A model generated the notes under the pieces. The model did no database searches. It worked only from the letters and a program-made list of their open reading frames with translations, and was not told the origin of the DNA. A stretch of 64,000 nt of DNA from Nitrospirillum viridazoti CBAmc. GTDB taxonomy: Bacteria > Pseudomonadota > Alphaproteobacteria > Azospirillales > Azospirillaceae. The position numbers were made by a program, and so were the translations under genes. Each line of letters begins with the position of its first letter. Positions within the stretch are counted from its first letter, which is position 1. The DNA lies in contig NZ_CP022113.1 of assembly GCF_000730165.1 (NCBI RefSeq), forward strand, positions 620,001 through 684,000. Direction: 5' to 3'. This document shows, piece after piece, positions 56,773-64,000 of this stretch.

Positions 56773-59483
56773 CACCGCCCCCCGCCATCCGCGCTACGGG
56801 CATCAGCCACCAGTATGGCCGCATCCCGGCGCTGGATGCCGTGACCCTGGCGGTGCCGCCCGGCGGTACCCTGGCCCTGATCGGCCCGGATGGCGTGGGC
56901 AAGTCCACCCTGCTGGGCCTGATCGCCGGCGCCAAGCGGCTGCAGCGGGGCGGCTTGGAGGTCTTGGGCGGGGACATGGCGCGCGGGCGGGACCGCCGGC
57001 GCCTGCAGCCCCGCGTCGCCTTCATGCCCCAGGGGCTGGGCCGCAACCTCTATCCCGACCTGTCGGTGCGGGAAAACCTGGAGTTCTTCGGCAAGCTGTT
57101 CGGGCAGGGCCCGGGAGAACGCCGCCAGCGCATCGACCGCCTGCTGGCCGCCACCGGCCTCGCCCCCTTCCCCGACCGGCCGGCGGGCAAGCTGTCGGGC
57201 GGCATGCGCCAGAAGCTGGGGCTGTGCTGCGCCCTGATCCATGATCCCGACCTGCTGATCCTGGATGAGCCCACCACCGGCGTCGACCCGCTGTCCCGCC
57301 GGCAGTTCTGGGATCTGATCGACGGCATACGGGCGGAGCGGCCGGGCATGACCCTGTTGGTCGCCACCTCCTACATGGATGAAGCCCAGCGCTTCGACCG
57401 GGCGGTGATGATGGATGGCGGCCGCATCCTGGCCGACGGCACGCCGGTCGAGCTCATGAGCCGCACCGGCACGGCCACCCTGGAAGCGGCCTTCGTTGCC
57501 CTGCTGCCGCCGGACCGGCGGGGGCCGGACGAAGCCGCGGCCACCACCACCCTGCCGGCCGGCCGGCCCATCGCCATCGAGGCGCGGGAGCTGACCTGCC
57601 GTTTCGGTGATTTCGTCGCCGTGGACCGGGTCAGCTTCGCCATTCCCAAGGGGGAGATCTTCGGCTTTCTGGGGTCCAACGGCTGCGGGAAGACCACCAC
57701 CATGAAGATGCTGACCGGCCTGCTGCCGGCCAGCGCCGGCACGCCCCTGCTGTTCGGCCAGCCGGTCGATCCCGGCGACCTGGCGACCCGCCGCCGGGTG
57801 GGCTACATGGCCCAGTCCTTCTCGCTCTACGGTGACCTGTCGGTGGCGCAGAATCTGGATCTGCACGCCACCCTGTTCGGCCTCACCGGCGGCGCGGCGC
57901 AGGCGCGCATCGCCGAGGTGGTGGCGGACTTCGGCCTGGCCCCCTACCTGACGGCCCTGGCGGACAGCCTGCCGCTGGGCGTGCGCCAGCGCCTGTCACT
58001 GGCTGTGTCGGTGCTGCACAAGCCCGAAGTCCTGATCCTGGACGAACCCACCTCGGGCGTCGACCCGGTGGCCCGCGACGCCTTCTGGCGGCAGCTGACC
58101 ATCCTGTCGCGCGATCAGGGCGTCACCATCTTCGTCTCCACTCACTACATGAACGAGGCCGCGCGCTGCGACCGCGTCGCCTTCATGCAGGCCGGCCGCG
58201 TGCTGGCGGTGGGCGCGCCGGACGATCTGCGCCAGGCCAAGGACGCCACCAGTTTGGACGACGCCTTCGTCGCCTACATGCGGGAGAGCGCCCCGGATGA
58301 GGCGCCGGCACCCGGCCCGGCAGCGGCATCGCCGACGCCGAACGCCTTGGCGGACGCCGGCGCCTTTTCCCTGCGGCGGCTGTCGGCCTACGCCCTGCGC
58401 GAGGGGTTGGAGCTGCGCCGCGACCCCGTCCGCCTGACCGTCGCCCTGCTGGGCACCCTGATGCTGATGCTGGTCTTCGGCTTCGGCATCAACTTCGATG
58501 TCGAGAACCTGCGCTATACCGTGCTGGACCGCGACCACAGCCCCCTGTCGCGCACGGTGGTGGAGGCGTTCTCCAGTTCCCGCTATTTCCAGGGCACGCC
58601 GCCCGCCGCCGACGCGGCACAGGCTCTGAAACGCCTGCAGGCCAATGACGTCGCCCTGGTGGTCGATATCCCGCCGGACTTCGGCCGCGACGTGAAAAAG
58701 GGCACCCCGGCGGAGATCGCCGTCCGCATCGACGGCGCCATGCCCTTCCGGGCGGAAACCATCCAGGGCTATGTCGCCGGCCTGTTCGTCCGCCTGCAGC
58801 AGGATCTGGCGACGGAGGCCGGTGTCGACGAAGCGCCCGGACTGAACCTCATTCCGCGCTTCCGCTACAATCAGGCCTTCCGTTCCGCCGACGCCATGGT
58901 GCCCTGCGTCATCGGCCTGCTGCTGGTCTTCATCCCGTCCATCCTGACGGCCCTGGGCGTGGTGCGGGAGAAGGAGCTGGGGTCCATCACCAACCTCTAC
59001 GTCACACCGGTGTCGCGCCTGGAATTCCTGTTGGGCAAGCAGTTGCCCTACATCGCCATCGCCTTCTTCAACTACGCCATCATGGTCATGATGGCGCTGG
59101 TCATCTTCCACGTGCCCCTGAAGGGCAGCCTGTTGGGCCTCAGCCTGGGGGCGCTGGCCTACGTCATGGCCACCACCGCGCTGGGCCTGCTGGTCTCCTG
59201 CTTCGTCAGCACGCAGACCGCCGCCGTCTTCGGCACCGCCATCGTCACCATGCTGCCGGCCATCCAGTTCTCCGGCATGATGCAGCCCGTCTCCACCCTG
59301 TCGGGCATGCCCCATCTGCTCGGCGCCATCTTTCCCACGACATACTTCGTGAAGACGGTGGTGGGCGCCTTCACCAAGGGGCTGTCGCTGGCGGAGCTGA
59401 CGCCCTTCATCCTGTCGTTGTTTGCCTTCTTCCCGGCGCTGGTGCTGGCGGCAACCGTGCTGCTGCGCAAGCAAGAGGCCTGA
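56769..59483 (+). CDS. ABC exporter with two ATPase domains fused to an ABC-2 permease
   Basis: A 904-residue fusion. NBD1 (about 5-240): Walker A GPDGVGKST, signature LSGGMRQKL, Walker B LLILDEPTTGVD. NBD2 (about 270-510): Walker A GSNGCGKTT, Walker B VLILDEPTSGVD, but a signature LPLGVRQRL in place of LSGGxxQ, as in YbhF-type proteins. The C-terminal part (about 535-904) is an ABC-2 permease with one N-terminal and about five C-terminal membrane segments and a large extracytoplasmic loop. It corresponds to YbhF plus YbhS in one chain. With the following permease and the upstream adaptor it should export a drug, cation or lipid-like compound. Confidence 0.92.
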   Translation: MTPPPAIRATGISHQYGRIPALDAVTLAVPPGGTLALIGPDGVGKSTLLGLIAGAKRLQRGGLEVLGGDMARGRDRRRLQPRVAFMPQGLGRNLYPDLSVRENLEFFGKLFGQGPGERRQRIDRLLAATGLAPFPDRPAGKLSGGMRQKLGLCCALIHDPDLLILDEPTTGVDPLSRRQFWDLIDGIRAERPGMTLLVATSYMDEAQRFDRAVMMDGGRILADGTPVELMSRTGTATLEAAFVALLPPDRRGPDEAAATTTLPAGRPIAIEARELTCRFGDFVAVDRVSFAIPKGEIFGFLGSNGCGKTTTMKMLTGLLPASAGTPLLFGQPVDPGDLATRRRVGYMAQSFSLYGDLSVAQNLDLHATLFGLTGGAAQARIAEVVADFGLAPYLTALADSLPLGVRQRLSLAVSVLHKPEVLILDEPTSGVDPVARDAFWRQLTILSRDQGVTIFVSTHYMNEAARCDRVAFMQAGRVLAVGAPDDLRQAKDATSLDDAFVAYMRESAPDEAPAPGPAAASPTPNALADAGAFSLRRLSAYALREGLELRRDPVRLTVALLGTLMLMLVFGFGINFDVENLRYTVLDRDHSPLSRTVVEAFSSSRYFQGTPPAADAAQALKRLQANDVALVVDIPPDFGRDVKKGTPAEIAVRIDGAMPFRAETIQGYVAGLFVRLQQDLATEAGVDEAPGLNLIPRFRYNQAFRSADAMVPCVIGLLLVFIPSILTALGVVREKELGSITNLYVTPVSRLEFLLGKQLPYIAIAFFNYAIMVMMALVIFHVPLKGSLLGLSLGALAYVMATTALGLLVSCFVSTQTAAVFGTAIVTMLPAIQFSGMMQPVSTLSGMPHLLGAIFPTTYFVKTVVGAFTKGLSLAELTPFILSLFAFFPALVLAATVLLRKQEA

Positions 59484-59487
59484 GCCC

Positions 59488-60615
59488 ATGGCGGCCATCC
59501 GCAATCTGCTGACCCTGGCGCGCAAGGAACTGGCCGGCCTGCTGCGCGACCGCTTCATGCTGTTCTTTGTGCTCTACGCCTTCACCGGCATGATCTACCT
59601 GCAGGCCACGGGCATCAGCCACGAGCTGCGCAACGCCTCCATCGCCATCGTGGACGAAGACCAGTCGCCCCTGGCGCTGCGGTTCCGTTCCGCCTTCCGC
59701 GCACCGGACTTCCAGGCCCCCGCCCTCATCGGCAAGGGCGAGGTCGACCGCGCCATGGCCGACGCGCGCTACACCTTCGTGCTGGACGTGCCGCCGGACT
59801 TCCAGGCCGACCTGCTGGCCGGCCGCGGGGCGGAGCTGCAGATCCTGGTGGATGCCACCGCCATGATGCAGGCCGGCATCGGGGCCGCCCAGATCCAGTC
59901 GGTGCTGAGCGACGAGGTCACACGCTTCCTGGCGCGCGACAAGACCACCATCGTCCCCGACGCGGTCAGCGCCCAGCTGCGCTTCGCCTTCAACCAGACG
60001 CTGGAAACGACGCGCTTCACCGGCCTGATGGCCATCCTGTTCAACGTCACCATGCTGTCGGTCCTGCTGACCGGCGCCGCCGTCATCCGGGAGCGGGAGC
60101 ACGGCACGCTGGAGCATCTGCTGGTCATGCCCGTGCGCCCGTTGGAGATCATGGGGGCCAAGGTGCTGGCCAACGGCCTGGTGGTGCTGGGCATGACGGC
60201 GCTTTCCCTGGCGCTGATCATCCGCTGGGCCCTGGGCATCCACCTGGCCGGGTCCCTGCCGCTGTTCATGGCCGGCACCGCCGTCTATCTGTTCTTCACC
60301 ACCGCCCTGGGCATCTTCCTGGCCACGGTCGCGCGGTCCATGCCGCAGCTGGGCCTGCTGTTCATCCTGATCGTCCTGCCCCTGAACCTGCTGTCAGGCG
60401 GCAACACGCCGCTGGAGAGCATGCCCATCTGGCTGCAGCGGATCATGCAATTCTCCCCCGCCACCCAGTTCGTGGCCTTCGCCCAGGCCATCCTGTACCG
60501 GGGGGCGGACATCACCCTGGTCTGGCGCCACTTCGCCGCCGTCGCGGGCATGGGCGCCTTGTTCTTCTGCCTCAGCCTGTGGCGCTTCCGCCGTCACCTG
60601 GCGGCGGCGCGCTGA
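59488..60615 (+). CDS. ABC-2 type permease (YbhR-like)
   Basis: A 375-residue membrane protein: one N-terminal segment (MLFFVLYAFTGMIYL), a large outside loop (about 45-175) and about five C-terminal segments, with TGAAVIREREHGTLEHLLVMPVRPLEIMGAKVLANG, the conserved ABC-2 'E..GTLE.LL..P' motif. It is the second half-transporter of the exporter. Start ATG 59488 is four bases after the ABC fusion stop; no Shine-Dalgarno site is clear, which fits coupling. Its end is three bases from the stop of the opposing alcohol dehydrogenase. Confidence 0.9.
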   Translation: MAAIRNLLTLARKELAGLLRDRFMLFFVLYAFTGMIYLQATGISHELRNASIAIVDEDQSPLALRFRSAFRAPDFQAPALIGKGEVDRAMADARYTFVLDVPPDFQADLLAGRGAELQILVDATAMMQAGIGAAQIQSVLSDEVTRFLARDKTTIVPDAVSAQLRFAFNQTLETTRFTGLMAILFNVTMLSVLLTGAAVIREREHGTLEHLLVMPVRPLEIMGAKVLANGLVVLGMTALSLALIIRWALGIHLAGSLPLFMAGTAVYLFFTTALGIFLATVARSMPQLGLLFILIVLPLNLLSGGNTPLESMPIWLQRIMQFSPATQFVAFAQAILYRGADITLVWRHFAAVAGMGALFFCLSLWRFRRHLAAAR

Positions 60616-60618
60616 CCG

Positions 60619-61602
60619 TCAGGGCACCAAGACCGCCGCCCCGCGCACCCGCCCGGCCCGCAGATCCTGGATCGCGCGGTTGGCCTGGGACAACGGATAG
60701 GACGTCACCGCCGGCCGGATGCCCGCCAGCGGCACGACGCGCAGGAAATCCAGCGCATCGGCCCGCGTCAGATTGGCGACAGAGACCAACTGGCGTTCTC
60801 CCCACAGCAGGCTGTAGGGAAAGGCGGGGATGTCGCTCATGTGGATGCCGGCGCAGACCACCCGCCCGCCCTTGCGCACCGCCGCCAGCGCCGCCGGCAC
60901 CAGCGCGCCCACCGGGGCGTAGAGGATTGCCGCGTCCAGGGGCTCGGGCGGCGGCTCCTCCGACGAGCCGGCCCAAACGGCGCCCAGGGTCAGGGCGAAC
61001 TCTTGCGCGGCCAGGTCGCCGGGCCGGGTGAAGACGAACACCTCGGCGCCCTGCCAGCGGGCCACCTGCAGGATGATATGGCCGGCAGCCCCGAAGCCGT
61101 AAATGCCCAGCTTGCGATGCGGGCCGGCCATCACCAGCGACCGCCAGCCAATGAGACCCGCGCACAGCAGCGGAGCCACCATGGCGTCGGCCAGGTCGAT
61201 GCCATCCAAAGGATAGACGTAGCGCGCCTCCGCCACGGCCAGCGTGGCGAAGCCACCGTCGCGGGTATAGCCGGTGAAGGCGGGCTGGTCGCAGAGGTTC
61301 TCATGACCCGCCAGGCAATAAGGGCAGCGCTGGCAACTGTGGCCGAGCCAGCCCACGCCCACGCGCTGGCCCAGGCTGAGGTCGACGACCCCCGGACCGA
61401 GCCGGTCGACGATGCCCACGATCTCATGGCCTGGAATGCGGGGCAGGCCGCCCGGCGGCAGGTCGCCATCAATCAGGTGAAGGTCGGTGCGGCAGACACC
61501 GCAGGCCCGAACGACGAGGCGGACTTCGCCAGGCCCCGGTTCCGGATCGGGCAAGTCCCGTTCCTTCAGCGCCCCCGTCCCTTCCCACACCATGGCACGC
61601 AT
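60619..61602 (-). CDS. Zinc-dependent alcohol dehydrogenase 2 (AdhA-like)
   Basis: A 327-residue medium-chain dehydrogenase with catalytic zinc motifs ACGVCRTDLHLIDG and PGHEIVGIVD, four structural Cys in GHSCQRCPYCLAGHENLC, and an NAD(P) fold with GIYGFGAAGHIILQVARWQ. It belongs to the 'zinc-binding alcohol dehydrogenase family protein' group whose members reduce short aldehydes. It differs clearly from dehydrogenase 1 at 52104. ATG 61602 follows GGAGGAAT. It is divergent from phbB; the 180-base region between may carry a shared low-oxygen control site at 61707-61720 (TTGACACATCACAA, imperfect). Confidence 0.88.
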   Translation of the reverse strand: MRAMVWEGTGALKERDLPDPEPGPGEVRLVVRACGVCRTDLHLIDGDLPPGGLPRIPGHEIVGIVDRLGPGVVDLSLGQRVGVGWLGHSCQRCPYCLAGHENLCDQPAFTGYTRDGGFATLAVAEARYVYPLDGIDLADAMVAPLLCAGLIGWRSLVMAGPHRKLGIYGFGAAGHIILQVARWQGAEVFVFTRPGDLAAQEFALTLGAVWAGSSEEPPPEPLDAAILYAPVGALVPAALAAVRKGGRVVCAGIHMSDIPAFPYSLLWGERQLVSVANLTRADALDFLRVVPLAGIRPAVTSYPLSQANRAIQDLRAGRVRGAAVLVP

Positions 61603-61706
61603 GACGATTCCTCCGTCTGGACGGCTCCCCGGCCGATCCCTAATGGACGCCAATTCCCGGCTCCCCGCATTGATCGGCCGCAATCCGGGCCGGAATCGCC
61701 GCTGTC

Positions 61707-61720
61707 TTGACACATCACAA
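61707..61720. promoter_or_regulatory. Weak FNR-like site between adh 2 and phbB
   Basis: TTGAC-N4-CACAA keeps the left arm but only part of the right arm of an FNR box. Its centre is about 111 bases from the adh 2 start, like the Usp sites, and 69 from phbB. Confidence 0.25.
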
Positions 61721-61782
61721 GGAGGCCCGGGCCTTCGCATGGTCCCATGGGCAGCTACCGACACATAGGGATGGAGGTTCTG

Positions 61783-62508
61783 ATGGTACGCGTCGCTTTG
61801 GTCACAGGCGGGGTCACCGGCATAGGGGCCGCAGTCTGTCTTGCCTTGAAGGCCGCCGGCCACACCGTGGTGGCCACCTGCCCGCCCGCGGACGAGGCGA
61901 TGGCAGCGACCTTCCGGCAGGCGACGGGCCTGCCGACGGTCTTCTGGGACGTCGCCGACTATGCCGCCTGCGCCGAGGGCGTGGCACGGGTCACCGCAGC
62001 GCACGGCCCCATCGACATCCTGGTCAACAACGCCGGCATCACCCGCGACGCCATGCTGCACAAGATGACGCCCGAGCAATGGCGGGCCGTCATCGATATC
62101 GACCTGGGCGGCTGCTTCAACATGTGCCGCGCTGTCATCGAAAGCATGCGCGAGCGCCGCTATGGCCGCATCATCAACATCACTTCGGTTAACGCCCTGT
62201 CGGGCCAGGCCGGGCAGACCAATTACGCCGCCGCCAAGGCCGGCCTGATCGGTTTCACCAAGGCGCTGGCGCTGGAGGGGGCGTCGCGCAACATCACCGT
62301 CAACGCCGTGGCGCCGGGCTACACCAAAACCGCCATGGTCGAGGCGGTGCCCGCCGACATCCTGCAGACCATCGTCAACGGAATTCCGGCCAAGCGCCTG
62401 GCCCAGCCGGAGGAGATCGCCCGCGCCGTGGCTTTCCTGGCCGCCGACGACGCCGGATTCATCACCGGTGAGACCCTGTCCGTGAACGGCGGCAAATACA
62501 TGCAGTAA
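61783..62508 (+). CDS. phbB: Acetoacetyl-CoA reductase
   Basis: A 241-residue short-chain dehydrogenase: nucleotide motif ALVTGGVTGIG, NNAGI, the catalytic Ser in INITSVNALSGQ and Tyr/Lys in NYAAAKAG, with APGYTKTAMVEAVP and the ending GETLSVNGGKYMQ that is characteristic of PhaB/PhbB. It reduces acetoacetyl-CoA to (R)-3-hydroxybutyryl-CoA with NADPH for PHB synthesis. ATG 61783 follows GGATGGAGG. The neighbour downstream, convergent, is a phasin-like gene, which supports a PHB role; no PHB synthase or thiolase lies in the window. PHB synthesis would also serve as an electron sink under low oxygen. Confidence 0.9.
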   Translation: MVRVALVTGGVTGIGAAVCLALKAAGHTVVATCPPADEAMAATFRQATGLPTVFWDVADYAACAEGVARVTAAHGPIDILVNNAGITRDAMLHKMTPEQWRAVIDIDLGGCFNMCRAVIESMRERRYGRIINITSVNALSGQAGQTNYAAAKAGLIGFTKALALEGASRNITVNAVAPGYTKTAMVEAVPADILQTIVNGIPAKRLAQPEEIARAVAFLAADDAGFITGETLSVNGGKYMQ

Positions 62509-62543
62509 GGGCTGGCCAATAAGGGCTGGCGGGGTCCCGATCG

Positions 62544-62571
62544 GATGGGGCGGCGCGGGGGCCGCCCCATC
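62544..62571. terminator. Bidirectional terminator between phbB and phasin-like gene
   Basis: An 11-bp perfect GC stem (62544-62554 with 62561-62571), six-base loop, between convergent genes; GCTGTTTC follows. An 11-base direct repeat TAAGGGCTGGC (62506-62516, 62520-62530) lies just before it and includes the phbB stop. Confidence 0.7.
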
Positions 62572-62577
62572 GCTGTT

Positions 62578-62934
62578 TCAGCCACGGGGACCGTGTGCGG
62601 CCCGGGGCCCCAACGCTTCCACCGCCACGTGCAGCAGCCGCCCGACGCCTTCGGCGTAATCCCGGCTGGCCTTGACCGCGAAAGCCTGGCCGAAGCGCTG
62701 CAGATCCAGCGGTGTATGGCATGCCGACAGGGCCTTGCACGCCTCGCAGTCCTCATGGAAGCGACCCTCCCAAAGCCGCACCAGCTCCTGGACGGTGCCC
62801 AGCATGCCTTGGGTCCAGCGTCCATAGACGTTGTGGACGTCGTCCAGCCAGGCGACGTTGCCGGTCAAAACCTCCTCCATGACGCCTTTCGCCAAGGTCC
62901 CGGCCGGGTTCAGGGGTTGCGTAGCATCAGGCAT
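62578..62934 (-). CDS. Phasin-like protein
   Basis: A 118-residue, mainly helical protein: NPAGTLAKGVMEEVLTGNVAWLDDVHNVYGRWTQGMLGTVQELVRLWEGRFHEDCEACKAL, then LQRFGQAFAVKASRDYAEGVGRLLHVAVEAL. The amphipathic helices and the phrase 'FAVKASRDYAEG...LL.VA.EAL' resemble phasins that coat PHB granules, though it is shorter than classical PhaP. ATG 62934 follows GGAGGTC. It is convergent with phbB and lies 16 bases downstream of the site-2 protease gene, from whose transcript it may be read. Phasin assignment is moderate. Confidence 0.65.
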   Translation of the reverse strand: MPDATQPLNPAGTLAKGVMEEVLTGNVAWLDDVHNVYGRWTQGMLGTVQELVRLWEGRFHEDCEACKALSACHTPLDLQRFGQAFAVKASRDYAEGVGRLLHVAVEALGPRAAHGPRG

Positions 62935-62950
62935 GATGACCTCCATTTCT

Positions 62951-64000
62951 TCAGGTGTGGATGTCGAGCGGATTGGGCCCTGTGAAATGCGGCGGGCTTG
63001 ACGCGTCCCGGGCGGATGGTGCCGTGCCGCCGTGCCGGGCCAAGGCCGGCAGGTCGGTGGCCAGCGAGGCCAGGACCACCAGATCCCGGGCGGCGAGGAC
63101 GCCGACCAGGCGGCCGTGGTCCAGGACCCAAAGCCGGTGGCGCCCGGCCTCGCCCAGCCGGCGGAGCGCGTCGACCACGCCGGCGTCGACGGCGATGAAG
63201 TCCGGCTCCTCGCACGGCACCATGATGTCGCGGACCGGGGTCGCGGCCCATTCGTCGGGCGTCAGGGTGGCCACCTGCGGTATGCCGACGACGCCCATGA
63301 CGCGGCCGTCCCAGACCACCGGAAAGCTGCGGTGGTGATAGCGGTAGACATAGCGGGTGAGGAAATCACCGACGACGGCCTGCGGGCTGACGAAAATGGG
63401 ATCCGGCGTCATGATATCGGCCACGCGCATCCCGCCCAGGACCGTGCGCACCTGCATGTCCCGGTAGCCGCTCGCGGCGGCGTTCCGAAGAAACATGCCG
63501 ATGACCACCCCCCACAAGCCGCCCATGACATCGCCGGTCGCAGTGTTCCAGAAGCCCAGCGCGATGAGGAACAAGCCGAACAGGTCACCGCAGGCCGCCG
63601 AGACGTGGGTGGCCCAGGCATAGTCGCCCCGCAGCCGCCACAGCGCCGCCCGCAGCACCCGGCCGCCGTCCAGCGGGAAGGCGGGCACCAGGTTGAACAG
63701 CGCCAGATAGGCGTTGAGCTGGCCCAGATAGGCGAGGGTAGTGGCCGCCGCCGGCCAGCCGCCCAGAACCGGAAAGGGCTGCGACACCGCCCAGCAGGCG
63801 AGAGCGATGACTCCGCTGGCGACGGGGCCCGCGATCGCCACCAGGAACTCGTGCGACGGCCTACCGGGCTCGTCCGCGATTTCGGCCACGCCGCCGAAGA
63901 CGAACAGGGTGATGCCGTTGATCCGCATGCCGAAAGCGCGCGCCACCACGCTGTGCGCCAGTTCATGCAGCAGGATGCAGACGAACAGGCCCAGCGTCCC
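62951..64000 (-). CDS. Site-2 protease-like M50 metallopeptidase with CBS pair (5' end outside window)
   Basis: The reading frame runs past the right edge; 349 codons are visible. HELAHS (63953-63967, HExxH) and NLVPAFPLDGGRVLRAALW (second zinc-ligand motif) mark an intramembrane S2P/SpoIVFB-type protease, with about five membrane segments including VAIAGPVASGVIALACWAV and LFGLFLIALGFW. Two CBS domains follow (VADIMTPDPIFVSPQAVVGDFLTRYVYRYHHRSFPVV and VRDIMVPCEEPDFIAVDAGVVDALRRLG...LWVLD). CBS pairs sense adenine nucleotides in relatives, linking proteolysis to energy state. The substrate, perhaps an anti-sigma factor or other membrane protein, is unknown. The phasin-like gene follows on the same strand. 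Confidence 0.88.
   Translation of the reverse strand, partial: GTLGLFVCILLHELAHSVVARAFGMRINGITLFVFGGVAEIADEPGRPSHEFLVAIAGPVASGVIALACWAVSQPFPVLGGWPAAATTLAYLGQLNAYLALFNLVPAFPLDGGRVLRAALWRLRGDYAWATHVSAACGDLFGLFLIALGFWNTATGDVMGGLWGVVIGMFLRNAAASGYRDMQVRTVLGGMRVADIMTPDPIFVSPQAVVGDFLTRYVYRYHHRSFPVVWDGRVMGVVGIPQVATLTPDEWAATPVRDIMVPCEEPDFIAVDAGVVDALRRLGEAGRHRLWVLDHGRLVGVLAARDLVVLASLATDLPALARHGGTAPSARDASSPPHFTGPNPLDIHT

Overview
The window is high-GC DNA with dense, short-gapped operons. The content points to a free-living, plant-polymer-using alphaproteobacterium: a TonB receptor with tryptophan-halogenase-like proteins, SapC and a cupin; PHB metabolism genes; hybrid PAS/HisKA kinases; a con-10/KGG protein; Ku/LigD; and promoters of the EcfG type. 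Azospirillaceae or a relative is my guess; Caulobacterales is possible. No rRNA, tRNA, CRISPR, prophage or insertion sequence was seen.

Layout. (1) 1-7.5 kb, signalling and stress: the tail of a KaiC-like gene overlapping a hybrid kinase, a DUF2252 protein, a second hybrid kinase with two nearly duplicate PAS domains, a KGG-repeat protein and a YciE/DUF892 ferritin-like protein. (2) 7.5-25.3 kb, an arabinoxylan-type utilisation locus: esterase and GH51 facing away from GH39 and GH3, a GntR regulator, a small tautomerase, then TonB receptor, halogenase-like flavoprotein, SapC, cupin_8/JmjC protein and, convergent, a second halogenase-like flavoprotein. LacI-type palindromes lie before GH51/GH39 and before the TonB receptor. 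(3) 25.4-31.6 kb, a heavy-metal CzcCBA efflux operon led by a small His-rich secreted protein. (4) 31.7-36.7 kb, non-homologous end joining: two Ku genes, LigD and a GST gene. (5) 36.8-45.5 kb, a zinc-ribbon metallopeptidase, a ROK regulator with a type B carboxylesterase, and three regulator/enzyme pairs (TetR/amidase, winged HTH/VOC, aldo-keto reductase/TetR), each with clear palindromes in the intergenic DNA. (6) 45.8-49.3 kb, one large secreted GH2 glycosidase. (7) 49.4-64 kb, a low-oxygen/stress cluster: two paralogous Usp proteins with FNR-type boxes, Hsp20, two zinc alcohol dehydrogenases, a LOG protein, a beta-CASP nuclease, a YbhGFSR-like exporter, acetoacetyl-CoA reductase, a phasin-like protein and a site-2 protease with CBS domains that runs off the right end.

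Two regulatory themes join separate genes. A general-stress (EcfG-like) signature, GGAAC-N16-CGGTT or GGAAC-N17-CGTT, stands before DUF2252, both Ku genes and the metallopeptidase. FNR/FixK-like TTGA-N6-TCAA boxes stand at the same distance before both Usp genes. The best candidate for an incompletely described system is the TonB receptor/halogenase/SapC/cupin set in the sugar locus. All regulatory calls were made by eye and are inferences from motif and position.
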